A DNA stretch of 19,033 nucleotides, taken from the NCBI GenBank assembly GCA_964427955.1, contig CAYRWY010000055.1:1-19033 (forward strand). Reading direction: 5' to 3'. The translations under genes were made by a program, and so were the position numbers. A model generated the notes under the pieces. That model saw only the letters and a program-made list of their open reading frames with translations. It had not been told where the DNA came from and did no database searches. The stretch is from JACRBK01 sp964427955. Its GTDB lineage: Bacteria > Chloroflexota > Anaerolineae > Aggregatilineales > Aggregatilineaceae. Positions 7,653-15,250 of the stretch are shown here, piece after piece (the first letter of the stretch is position 1; each line of letters starts with the position of its first letter).

Positions 7653-8405
7653 TTACATCATCACCTTGCCGCCATCGACGTTGATCGCCTGGCCGGTCAG
7701 GTAGCGCGCCGCGTCCGAGCACAGGTAGAGCACCAGTCCGGCCACGTCGTCCGGCTGGCCGAGGCGGTGCTGGGGGATGTCCGCCAGCCATTTCTCCATC
7801 TGGGCCGGATTGCTGCGCGATTCCGCCGTCATCTCGGTTTCGATCACGCCGGGACACACCGCGTTGACGCGGATGTTGTAGGCGGCGAACTCGCGGGCGC
7901 ACTCTTTGGTCAGGCCGATCAGCCCGGCCTTGCTGGCGACGTAAGCTGCCCGGTTGGGCAGCGGGATATTATGCCCGGCGATGGATGCCATGTTGACGAT
8001 CACGCCGCCGCCGATCCCGCGCATGATGCGCCCCGCCGCCTGGCTGGTGTAAAAGGCCGCGCTCAGGTTCACGTCGAGCGTGCGCTGCCACTCGCGGATC
8101 GGCGTGTCGAGCAGCGGCGTCTTGTATTCGACCCCGGCATTGTTCACCAGGATATGCAGCCCGCCCAGGTCGCCCGCCGCCTGCACGATCAGGCGTTGGG
8201 CCGCTTCGGGATCGCCCACGTCCGCCGGGTAGCCGCGGGCCGGGCCGCCTAGCTCGCGCGCCGTCTGCGCCGCGCTGGCGGTGTCGATGTCGTTGACCGC
8301 CACCACCGCGCCGGACTGGGCGAGCGCCCGCGCGATGGCCTTGCCGATGCCGCGCCCCGCGCCGGTCACCAGTGCCACTTTGCCCGATAGATTGACTGCT
8401 AACAT
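7653..8405 (-). CDS. Short-chain dehydrogenase/reductase (SDR), classical FabG-like
   Basis: This 250-residue protein is a typical classical SDR, an NAD(P)-dependent alcohol/ketone oxidoreductase in the cytosol. The nucleotide-binding TGAGRGIG motif is at 14-21, NNAG at 88-91, the catalytic Asn at 113 (DVNLSAAF), Ser141 and the Y155-x3-K159 pair (AAYVASKAG). Asp39 at the end of the second strand (VNDID) suggests a preference for NAD(H) over NADP(H). The C-terminal YLTGQAINVDGG is the usual SDR ending. The family annotation is secure but substrate is not: FabG, glucose dehydrogenase-like and sugar or polyol dehydrogenases share this pattern. The upstream ribosome binding site is weak (AGAGAA). 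A palindromic repeat (8451-8497) lies just upstream. Confidence 0.93.
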   Translation of the reverse strand: MLAVNLSGKVALVTGAGRGIGKAIARALAQSGAVVAVNDIDTASAAQTARELGGPARGYPADVGDPEAAQRLIVQAAGDLGGLHILVNNAGVEYKTPLLDTPIREWQRTLDVNLSAAFYTSQAAGRIMRGIGGGVIVNMASIAGHNIPLPNRAAYVASKAGLIGLTKECAREFAAYNIRVNAVCPGVIETEMTAESRSNPAQMEKWLADIPQHRLGQPDDVAGLVLYLCSDAARYLTGQAINVDGGKVMM

Positions 8406-8450
8406 GGGGATTCTCTTTCTGTTGTACGGTAGGGGAGTCAGCGGGCATGA

Positions 8451-8497
8451 AAGTCCCCTCTCTGGCTTGGCCGGAGAGGGGATTTAAGGGTGAGGCC
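8451..8497. repeat. Dispersed palindromic element, half copy
   Basis: An 11-bp stem (8455-8465 with 8471-8481, one G-T pair) with a 5-base loop is followed by ATTTAAGGGTGAGGCC. It matches 18980-19022 closely in stem and flank. It lies between the kinase 3' end and the SDR start, where its RNA hairpin could act as a terminator for the kinase transcript, though only a short T-run (CTTTC) follows on the minus strand. Confidence 0.6.
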
Positions 8498-8543
8498 GGA
8501 ACTCCGTATTCAATCGTTAAGCGCCATCCATACGCCCCGGTTA

Positions 8544-11141
8544 CTACGGCAGCGTGGCCCAGCACTCGCCCGCGTCGATCTCGCAGACGCCAAACGGCTG
8601 GTCGGAGTCCTGCGTGCGGACGGTGAACGTCGCGCCGGGACGATCCGAAACCCAGAAGTACCGCTGCGTGACGCCGGTGCGGAACCAGCCCAGCGAGGGG
8701 AAGCAGTCCTGATCGGCGGGGATGGTCTGTTCGCCCTCCGCCGTCACGAGCTGGAAACAGCCTCCCGCCGTCATCTGGTCCGGCGGCTCCATGAAGCCCG
8801 TCCGATCCCAGTCCGACGCTTCGAACTGGCGCACATCGCCATTCGGCAGAACCTGCTCGAACACCAGCCCGCTCACGTCCATCACGTTGGACGAGACGTT
8901 GATCAACAGGAACGCGTCCCGGTTATACATCATCCGCAGATTGCCTTCCGGGGCGCCCGGCGTGTCGGTCACGGCGGCAGCCGCCGTCGTCGGCGCGGGG
9001 GTCGCAGTCGCAGCGCTCACCGTTACGGCACCGGCGGCCAGGAAGAAATCGCACGATCCCGCGCTGATCGCGCAGCGCGCCAACACGTCCTGGCTGCTGC
9101 CCTTGCGCACCGTGAACGAGGCGTCGGGGCGGCTGGAGACCCAGAAGTAGTAGCGGCTGACGCCCGTCTGGTAGTAGCCCAGAAAATCGCGGCACACGGT
9201 CGCGGCGGGCGCTTCCCGCGAGGCATCGACAGTGAGCAGTTGGTAGCAGCCCTGGCTGGCCAGCTTGGTCGGCGGGATCATCACGCGATCCGTCCACGCG
9301 CTGGCCTGGAAGACGCGCTGCGAACCGTCCGGCAAAATTTGCTCGAACACCAGCCCGCTCACGTCCAACACGCCCGCCGAGGTATTGACCAGCACGAACT
9401 GACCCTGGTCGTACATCAGGTGGATATTCGGCGCCTGCGCCGGAGAGCCGACGCCCCCCACCGTCACCGCTGGCGAGGGAGCGACCGTCGGCACTGTCTC
9501 GGTCGCGGAAGCAGGCGCGGCGGTCGTCGGCGGCACCGTCGGCGAAGGTTCGGGAGACGGCGTATTCGTCGGCGGCGTGGTGGCGGATGGCCCTTGCGTC
9601 GGCGTGGCGCTGGGCGCTGCCGTGACCGTCTGCCTCGTCGCCGTGGCAACCGGGGTGCGCGACGGCTGCGGCGCGTTCGTCAGCGCGGCCTGCGGCGTCT
9701 CCGACGTCACCAAAGCACTAACAGCAGCGGTCAGCGTCGCGTTCGCGGCAACCGCCTGGGCGATCACCGCTGTCTGCGTCAAATTGGCAGCGGTCGCCTG
9801 GGTCCCGGCCTGCGCCGAGGGCGTCGGCTCCTCTTTGTCTTTTCCGCCCTGGGTTCCGAGCCACCACCCGGCGGCCAGCACCACGATGATCAGGATCAGT
9901 GCCAGCAGCAGCCCCACGCGCGAGCGGCGTTTGGGCTTGGGCACCAGGTCGATAGTCCGGTCCCCCGGCGGCTCCGGCAGCGTGATCCCCCTGGCGCCTT
10001 CGCCTACCAATCCGATCTCGCTCGGATCGGGCATTTTCTCCAGGAGCTTGCTGATCGAATCATCGTCCAGCGCCAGCCCCTCGGTGATGGCGTGCTCGAC
10101 CTCTTTTTCGGCCTGACGGCGCGCGAAGCGCCCGGCCAGCCCGGCCTTAGGCGGCTCGGCCTCCGGTGCCGCCGGGGTCAGCGACGGCCTGGGCAGCGGC
10201 GTATAGTCCAGATTCGAGACGTGATCGGGCGGCCTGGGCCGCGACTCCAGCAGATCGGCCACCATCGGCGTGCCGGGCGAGACCGCGGGCTTATCCGTCT
10301 CGAACGCCTGCTCCAACGCCAGAACCAGATCCTCCCCGGTCGCATAGCGGCGCGTGGGATCTTTCTCCAGCGAGCGCATGATCACCCGCTCGACGGCGGG
10401 CGGTAAATCGGGGTTATACATGCTGGGTGGCGGTGGGATCTCGTTCAGGTGTTTGAGTGCGACGCTCATCACCGACGGATCGTCGAAGGGCACGCGGCCC
10501 GTCACCATTTCGTACAACACGATCCCCAGCGAATACAGGTCGCTCTGGGGGACCGCCTTCGCCGACGAAATGGCCTGCTCCGGGGCGATGTAGTGCGCGC
10601 TGCCGAAGGTGTCGCCCATCGTCCCCTCATGGATGCTGAGCGCCAGCCCAAAATCCATCAGGATCGCGCGGTTGGTCTTCTTCTCCAACATGATGTTGGA
10701 CGGCTTGATATCGCGATGGATCACGCCCTGTTCGTGGGCGTAGTCCAGCGCGCCCCCCACATCGCGAGCGATCCGGGTGACCTCGATGGGGGGCATCCGG
10801 CGGTGCTGTTCAGCGTACTCTTTGAGCAGACTCCGCAGGTCTTTCCCTTCGAGGAACACCTGGGCCATGTAGTAGATACCCTCGGTGCGTCCAAACTGGT
10901 AAATGCCGACGATGTTCGGATGGCGCAGCCGGGCGATGGCGCGCGCTTCGCTCTGAAAACGCCGTGTATATTCTTCTTCGGTCGTCGTGGCGAAATCGCC
11001 GCTGATGACCTTGATCGCCGCGAAGCGTTCCAGGTTCTCGTCAAACCCTTTGTAAACCCGCGACATTCCACCCCGGCCCAACAAGCCAACGATGGTGTAA
11101 TCCCCTAATTTTTTCTTGATCAGTGGATCATCAGCAGACAT
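8544..11141 (-). CDS. Transmembrane Ser/Thr protein kinase with duplicated four-Cys ectodomain
   Basis: This 865-residue receptor-like kinase has a complete PknB-type catalytic domain (about 13-280): glycine loop LGRGGMSRVYKG, ATP Lys44, helix-C Glu65, HRDIKPSN (Asp144, Asn149), DFG (Asp163) and APE (186-188). A juxtamembrane segment (about 281-406) leads to one transmembrane helix (about 408-427). Outside the membrane come an Ala/Thr/Pro-rich linker (435-570) and two homologous domains (about 572-701 and 734-863), each with four cysteines in the same spacing. There are no PASTA repeats. It should phosphorylate Ser/Thr in cytoplasmic partners in response to an outside cue. It is divergent from a cluster with a double-FHA protein, the usual reader of such kinases. 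The ribosome binding site is weak and no clear promoter was found in 11142-11230. Confidence 0.93.
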   Translation of the reverse strand: MSADDPLIKKKLGDYTIVGLLGRGGMSRVYKGFDENLERFAAIKVISGDFATTTEEEYTRRFQSEARAIARLRHPNIVGIYQFGRTEGIYYMAQVFLEGKDLRSLLKEYAEQHRRMPPIEVTRIARDVGGALDYAHEQGVIHRDIKPSNIMLEKKTNRAILMDFGLALSIHEGTMGDTFGSAHYIAPEQAISSAKAVPQSDLYSLGIVLYEMVTGRVPFDDPSVMSVALKHLNEIPPPPSMYNPDLPPAVERVIMRSLEKDPTRRYATGEDLVLALEQAFETDKPAVSPGTPMVADLLESRPRPPDHVSNLDYTPLPRPSLTPAAPEAEPPKAGLAGRFARRQAEKEVEHAITEGLALDDDSISKLLEKMPDPSEIGLVGEGARGITLPEPPGDRTIDLVPKPKRRSRVGLLLALILIIVVLAAGWWLGTQGGKDKEEPTPSAQAGTQATAANLTQTAVIAQAVAANATLTAAVSALVTSETPQAALTNAPQPSRTPVATATRQTVTAAPSATPTQGPSATTPPTNTPSPEPSPTVPPTTAAPASATETVPTVAPSPAVTVGGVGSPAQAPNIHLMYDQGQFVLVNTSAGVLDVSGLVFEQILPDGSQRVFQASAWTDRVMIPPTKLASQGCYQLLTVDASREAPAATVCRDFLGYYQTGVSRYYFWVSSRPDASFTVRKGSSQDVLARCAISAGSCDFFLAAGAVTVSAATATPAPTTAAAAVTDTPGAPEGNLRMMYNRDAFLLINVSSNVMDVSGLVFEQVLPNGDVRQFEASDWDRTGFMEPPDQMTAGGCFQLVTAEGEQTIPADQDCFPSLGWFRTGVTQRYFWVSDRPGATFTVRTQDSDQPFGVCEIDAGECWATLP

Positions 11142-11279
11142 AGGTTTTTCCCGTCCGATGGCAGCGGGCCGAACAACACACGAAATATACTATCCGCCGC
11201 GTTTGGTTGCACGCGCACCTTTAGTATACCCCAGTCTGTGAAAGCACAAGAAATAGGAATTCAGGGCCATGCCTCCGGT

Positions 11280-11309
11280 TTCCCATTCGCACCCCGGTTG
11301 GTGTATACT
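11280..11309 (+). promoter_or_regulatory. Candidate promoter of the zinc-finger/FHA/M50 cluster
   Basis: TTCCCA (11280-11285) and TATACT (11304-11309) are separated by 18 bases, with four and five consensus matches. The start point would lie about 30 bases before the first ATG at 11347. The kinase-cluster gap (11142-11346) also holds AT-rich TATACT-like blocks near 11182-11192 and 11222-11230 whose role I cannot assign. Confidence 0.35.
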
Positions 11310-11346
11310 CCTCATATCCAAGCACCCAAGCCAAGAGGCAAAACCT

Positions 11347-11559
11347 ATGAAGTGTGTCCATTGCAGTGAACAAGCTCAGGCGATCTGCCGGTGGTGTGGT
11401 CGCGCGGTGTGCAGCAACCACATCAAAACCATGACCTACATCATCACGGTGTATATCGGCAGCAAGAAAGTGCCCAAGTCCCTCGTCGTGGCCGATGCGG
11501 TCTGGTGCGGGGTGTGCAAGCCGCAGCCCGAACCGATTGAAATGCCCTATCTCGACTAA
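11347..11559 (+). CDS. Small Cys-rich zinc-finger-like protein (B-box/DUF2180-like)
   Basis: This 70-residue protein has C3-x2-C6, C14-x2-C17, C22-x2-H25 and a second pair C54-x2-C57. The first block resembles B-box or DUF2180-like zinc fingers; the second pair may complete another site or stabilise the fold. The middle is beta-rich (TYIITVYIGS). There is no signal peptide. The ATG at 11347 is used because AAGAGGC precedes it and the cysteine pattern starts straight after. It leads the plus-strand cluster, 22 bases before the double-FHA gene. A metal-binding adaptor role in the kinase pathway is conceivable but is only an inference from position. Confidence 0.8.
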   Translation: MKCVHCSEQAQAICRWCGRAVCSNHIKTMTYIITVYIGSKKVPKSLVVADAVWCGVCKPQPEPIEMPYLD

Positions 11560-11581
11560 GCACTGGCTTCTGGGGGCTGTC

Positions 11582-12277
11582 ATGAGCGAACAAGCCGAAG
11601 GTCTGGCTAAGATTACCTGGACTGATCCTGAATCCGGCAATAACCGGGAGTTCGTGCTGGTCGAAGGGGCTACCGCGACCATTGGCCGCAGCCCGAACAA
11701 CCAGATTTATATCCCCGAACGGCATGTTTCACGCCAGCACGCCGTGATCAGTTTCCGCGATGGCGTCTTCATGATCTCCGACCTGGGCAGCGCGAACGGG
11801 ACCTTCGTCAACGACAAGCAGTTGGCCGATCCCTTCCCGCTGGCGCACGGCGACGTGATCCGGCTGTACGTGCCGATCCTGAACTTCTCGGCCATCGTGA
11901 CCGAAGAAGAACACCAGCAGGCCAAGATGACCGGCACCCTGATCGTGCCGATGGGCGCGGGCGGCCAGCCCAAGCTCCAGATCACCTCCGGCCCGCAGGA
12001 AGGCGCCGAGATCGCGATCCTGACGCCCTCGCTCAAGATCGGGCGCGCCACGCGCGACGCCAACTGGGACATTTCGCTGCAAGATCGGGCCGTCTCGCGC
12101 CCGCACTGCGAGATCGCGCGCCAGGAAGAAGGCGACTGGGTCATCATCGACCTGGGCAGCGCCAACGGGACCGTGGTCAACGGCGTGCCTGCCGAGGCCA
12201 ACCAGCCCAAGCTGCTGCAAGACGGGACGGTGATCACCGTCGGGGAAACAACCTTACTCTTCCGCCTGGGTGGATAA
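11582..12277 (+). CDS. Double FHA-domain protein
   Basis: This 231-residue cytosolic protein consists of two forkhead-associated domains. FHA1 (about 8-107) has G35-R36-S37, S50-R51-x-H53 and N72-G73. FHA2 (about 131-229) has G154-R155, S172-R173-x-H175 and N195-G196. These Arg, Ser and His residues are the ones that hold phosphothreonine in the family, so both domains look competent. FHA proteins read Ser/Thr kinase output, and the adjacent gene cluster is divergent from a kinase. The linker contains MTGTLIV (Thr119), a possible phosphorylation site for self-association. TGGGGGC lies just before the ATG. It is 22 bases after the small zinc-finger gene and 38 bases before the protease gene, so one transcript is likely. 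Confidence 0.93.
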   Translation: MSEQAEGLAKITWTDPESGNNREFVLVEGATATIGRSPNNQIYIPERHVSRQHAVISFRDGVFMISDLGSANGTFVNDKQLADPFPLAHGDVIRLYVPILNFSAIVTEEEHQQAKMTGTLIVPMGAGGQPKLQITSGPQEGAEIAILTPSLKIGRATRDANWDISLQDRAVSRPHCEIARQEEGDWVIIDLGSANGTVVNGVPAEANQPKLLQDGTVITVGETTLLFRLGG

Positions 12278-12315
12278 CCCTGATCAGGTGAGGATCGACC
12301 TCACTCCAAACCAGC

Positions 12316-14019
12316 ATGGCCAACATCTACCGCAACATCGGCGCAGCCGTCAAAGATACCGGCGGGTTGTGGGAACAACTCGACGCCCAGATGAGCAAAC
12401 AGGCTCCCGCCCCGGCCCAGGAAGGGATGGGCCTGTGGGGCATGATCGTGCTGGGATCGTCCAGCGGCCTCTGGGACAAGCTCGACAACGAGACCGTCTA
12501 CCTCAGCCGGGATCTCGCCAAGCAGGCGCACAAGCTCGACCTGTGGCGCGAAGCGTCCGACGAGACGCTGATCCTGCCCAAAGAAGGGCTGCGGGCGATC
12601 TGGGAAGCCGCGCTGGCCAGGACGGACGCCACCGGCCAGGTCGATTTCGAGGGCACCATGATGATGATGCGCCCCGACAAAGAAAATGTCTGGGAGCGTT
12701 CGGCCAGCGAAACGCTGATGCTCACCCGGCCCACCGAGAGCAGCATCTTCACCCAGCAGGTGCGCTCGCGCGATCTGAGCACCTATTTCCCGCGCCGCAT
12801 CTCCGGCTACGCGCTCAAGAAGCTGACCGACGCGCGCGGCGAGACGTACTGGATTCTCAAGAATCTGCGGACCGATGCCTACATCCGACTGACCGAAGAA
12901 CAGGTTTTCCTCTGGGAAGAAATGGACGGCGACGCCAGCGTGCAGGACATCGCCGTCGCCTACATGATGAAATATGGCAAGCTGGCCATCACCAGCCTGC
13001 TGATGCTGCTCGACCAACTGCAACAAAAGGGCTTCATCGAATCGCTGGTCAACGTGTACGGGGCGGTCGATCAGAGCGTGGCGCAGCGCCGGGCGAACGT
13101 GCTGTGGCGGCGGGCCATCCGCGCCGTCTTCAACACCGAGTTTTCGATCCAGGGCATCGACCAGTGGATCACGCGCTCGTACCAGGTGGCCGGGCGCTGG
13201 TTGTTCACGCCCCTCGCCCAGATCGTGATGCTGATCGTGATCGCCGCCGGGGGCGCGGTCTTCCTGGGGCTGCTGTTCGGCGTGCTGGACCGCGACGTGG
13301 CGGTGTTCGGCGGCGCAGGCGCGATTATCGGCATTGTCACGCTCTACCTGCTGCAATTCATCACCCTGATGATTCACGAGTGGTCGCACGCCATCACGAC
13401 CAAACATTTCGGGCGCGAGGTCCGGCGCGGCGGCTTCCTGATCTACATGGGGATGCCCGCCGCCTTCGTGGATACCACCGACATCTGGATGGAACCCCGC
13501 CGTCCGCGCATCATGGTCAGTTGGGCCGGGCCGCATTCGGGCTTCTTCCTGGGCGGGCTGGCGAGCCTGCTGCTGCTGGGCGCGCCGGGCGCGTTCGCCC
13601 AGGGTGTGCTGTACCAGTTCGCCTTTTTGACCTACATGACCAGCATCATGAATCTGAATCCGCTGCTCAAGCTGGACGGCTACTACATCCTGATGGACTG
13701 GCTGGAAATCCCCCGTCTGCGCGAAAAAAGCCTGGCCTTCATCGGCAAGTCGCTGCGCCCGAAACTGCGTAAGCACGAAGGGTTCAGCCGCGAGGAGCGC
13801 ATCTTCACCGTGTTTGGCCTGCTGGCCGGGGTCTGGACGCTGATCACGATGGCGATCCTGGTCCTGACGCTGGGCGGCTACGTGCTCAAGTTCGCGCAGA
13901 CGCTCCCCGGCGCCATCATTCTCGCCCTGCTGCTGGCGTTCTTCGTGTACCGCCGTGCCCGGCGCCTGATCCGCCGGATGCAGACCGCGCGGCGCAAAAA
14001 GCGCCCGGCAGCGGCCTGA
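12316..14019 (+). CDS. PqqD-like/M50 membrane metalloprotease with N-terminal Trp/Thr repeats
   Basis: This 567-residue protein has three parts. Residues 1-150 carry spaced motifs of the form W-x6-ET-x2-L (W53/T60, W77/T84, W126/T133) plus weaker copies at W19 and W96/T114. Residues about 159-245 resemble a PqqD-type winged-helix domain. Residues about 295-545 form roughly six transmembrane helices with the M50 zinc site HEWSH (H354, E355, H358) and NPLLKLDGYY (third ligand Asp454). This resembles the YydH/COG1994 putative peptide zinc metalloproteases. No precursor peptide or radical-SAM gene is nearby, so RiPP processing is not supported here; signalling protease is the alternative given the FHA and kinase neighbours. 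There is no clear ribosome binding site at 12316; translation may be coupled to the upstream FHA gene. Confidence 0.88.
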   Translation: MANIYRNIGAAVKDTGGLWEQLDAQMSKQAPAPAQEGMGLWGMIVLGSSSGLWDKLDNETVYLSRDLAKQAHKLDLWREASDETLILPKEGLRAIWEAALARTDATGQVDFEGTMMMMRPDKENVWERSASETLMLTRPTESSIFTQQVRSRDLSTYFPRRISGYALKKLTDARGETYWILKNLRTDAYIRLTEEQVFLWEEMDGDASVQDIAVAYMMKYGKLAITSLLMLLDQLQQKGFIESLVNVYGAVDQSVAQRRANVLWRRAIRAVFNTEFSIQGIDQWITRSYQVAGRWLFTPLAQIVMLIVIAAGGAVFLGLLFGVLDRDVAVFGGAGAIIGIVTLYLLQFITLMIHEWSHAITTKHFGREVRRGGFLIYMGMPAAFVDTTDIWMEPRRPRIMVSWAGPHSGFFLGGLASLLLLGAPGAFAQGVLYQFAFLTYMTSIMNLNPLLKLDGYYILMDWLEIPRLREKSLAFIGKSLRPKLRKHEGFSREERIFTVFGLLAGVWTLITMAILVLTLGGYVLKFAQTLPGAIILALLLAFFVYRRARRLIRRMQTARRKKRPAAA

Positions 14020-14025
14020 CCCGCG

Positions 14026-14592
14026 TTATTTCTCCACGCTCTCAAAGATCTGGCGCAGCGGCAGGCGGAAGCCGGGCAGCACGTCTTCGCCATCGAGCAC
14101 GCCGTCAATCGTCACGACGACCACCTCGGACGGACGATAGACATCGACCGTCCGGGCCTCCGGATAGACGACCCACACCAGCCGCGTCCCGGCGTTCAGA
14201 AAATCGATCACCCGCTCGCGGATGTCCTGCGCGGAATCGTTGGGCGATACCACTTCGACGGCCAGATCGGGCGCGAGGGGGAAGTATTTTTGTGGCAGAG
14301 GCAGTGTGACGCGCGCTTTGGCGATAAACCCCACGTCCGGCGCACGCACCGTATGGGGATCATCGGCCAGAATGAACCCGGTTTCAGCCCCGGTGGCATA
14401 GCCCAGGTCATGCGCTTTCACGTGGTGCAGGATGTGATACCCTAACTCCAACGCGATCACGCCGTGCAATCCACCGGTAGGGGCCATCTCGCGGAGTGCT
14501 CCTCTCACCACTTCGAAGCGTCGAGCCTCGTTGGCCTGGTGCGACAACTCCCACAGATCCTCGGCGGTATACAGGCGCTCTTGAACGACCAT
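14026..14592 (-). CDS. Uma2-family (DUF820) endonuclease-fold protein
   Basis: This 188-residue protein has the PD-(D/E)xK-fold pattern of the Uma2 family: FEVVRG with Glu27, RAPDVGFI with Asp86, and DLAVEVVSPNDS with Asp109 and Glu113, followed by the W.VYPEARTV.VYRP strand pair. In most members a Lys pair follows the SPS motif; here the equivalent helix has Arg125 and Arg127 (DIRERV), so catalytic activity is uncertain. Uma2 proteins are abundant in Chloroflexota and Cyanobacteria and their biological role is unsettled; many are stand-alone genes as here. GGAG lies 10 bases before the ATG. The stop is 6 bases from the stop of the converging M50 gene. Confidence 0.9.
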   Translation of the reverse strand: MVVQERLYTAEDLWELSHQANEARRFEVVRGALREMAPTGGLHGVIALELGYHILHHVKAHDLGYATGAETGFILADDPHTVRAPDVGFIAKARVTLPLPQKYFPLAPDLAVEVVSPNDSAQDIRERVIDFLNAGTRLVWVVYPEARTVDVYRPSEVVVVTIDGVLDGEDVLPGFRLPLRQIFESVEK

Positions 14593-14618
14593 CGTGCCAT
14601 CTCCTGCTCTCTACCCCA

Positions 14619-14624
14619 ATTATA
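14619..14624 (-). promoter_or_regulatory. TATAAT -10 element of the Uma2-family gene
   Basis: A perfect TATAAT reads on the minus strand about 27 bases before the ATG, so the leader would be about 20 bases and includes the ribosome binding site. No good -35 hexamer is visible at 16-18 bases. Confidence 0.45.
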
Positions 14625-14806
14625 ACGCGTTTCGGGCTGAGCCTGATCCGGTTTCGTTCAGACCAACCGCCGCTTGACTCCGCTCACTCCCTCGATGGCC
14701 GTTCCTAGCCCGATTTCCAGACTGAAATGTCGTTGTAAGCCCGGCGTAATTTCGGCCCGTTATCCTGGGTCAAGATTGAAGTTTCAACGCCAAGGAGAAA
14801 AATGCT

Positions 14807-15235
14807 ATGTCCTTCTCGATCCATGTTTATCCCAATGAACCCATCGTCGTCACCCGGTTTTGGGGACACAGCGGTGCTCAAGATGATTACCCGCAGATGC
14901 TAGGGCAGTTGGGCCGCAAGCTGGCGGGTCATAACGGTCCGATCTACCGGATCAATGACTTTTCGGACCTCGACACCACCAACCTGGGCGACGTCGTCGT
15001 CGCGCTGGACCTGGAATATCGCAGCGGCGTGCCGGGATCGTCCACCGATCCGCGCATCCGCACCGTGTTAGTGACGTCCAGTGATTTGATCGAATTCGGG
15101 GCGCGCAGCGTCGAGCAGGAGCAGTACGGCCATTACGATCCCTCGCCGATCTTCGAATCGGTCGAGGATGCCCTCCATTTCTGCCGGGCGGAGCTGGCGC
15201 GGGAGTCGTCTCATCCCGCCCGCCCGCTGGCGTGA
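14807..15235 (+). CDS. Small protein of unknown function, possibly SpoIIAA/STAS-like
   Basis: I do not recognise this 142-residue protein with certainty. It has no signal peptide or membrane helix. Alternating strands and helices (IHVYPNEPIVVTRFWG, GPIYRINDFSDL, RIRTVLVTSSDLIEFGARS, FESVEDALHFCRAEL) are compatible with a SpoIIAA-like or STAS-like alpha/beta fold, but no diagnostic residue supports that. The start is convincing: AAGGAG lies 9 bases before the ATG. It stands alone, divergent from the Uma2 gene (214-base gap, no clear gene in it) and convergent with the glutaminyl cyclase gene. Confidence 0.8.
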   Translation: MSFSIHVYPNEPIVVTRFWGHSGAQDDYPQMLGQLGRKLAGHNGPIYRINDFSDLDTTNLGDVVVALDLEYRSGVPGSSTDPRIRTVLVTSSDLIEFGARSVEQEQYGHYDPSPIFESVEDALHFCRAELARESSHPARPLA

Positions 15236-15250
15236 GAACCATCCCATCCC

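Noticed and set aside
8490..10406. Long plus-strand frame antisense to the kinase ectodomain
   Set aside because: Arg/Gly-rich low complexity typical of a shadow frame. The minus-strand kinase is complete and has a coherent domain order.
12301..13776. Minus-strand 491-residue frame opposite the M50 gene, and the plus-strand frame at 12270-13772
   Set aside because: Both are shadows; only the frame at 12316-14019 has PqqD, HEWSH and NPLLKLDGYY motifs.
12316..14019. RiPP (AlbF/YydH-type) biosynthesis cluster
   Set aside because: The PqqD plus M50 pairing hints at it, but no short precursor, radical-SAM enzyme or ABC transporter is seen in the window.
14593..14806. Possible small gene in the gap between the Uma2 gene and the 142-residue protein
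   Set aside because: The plus-strand frame at 14496-14708 overlaps the Uma2 gene antisense and has no ribosome binding site or recognisable sequence.
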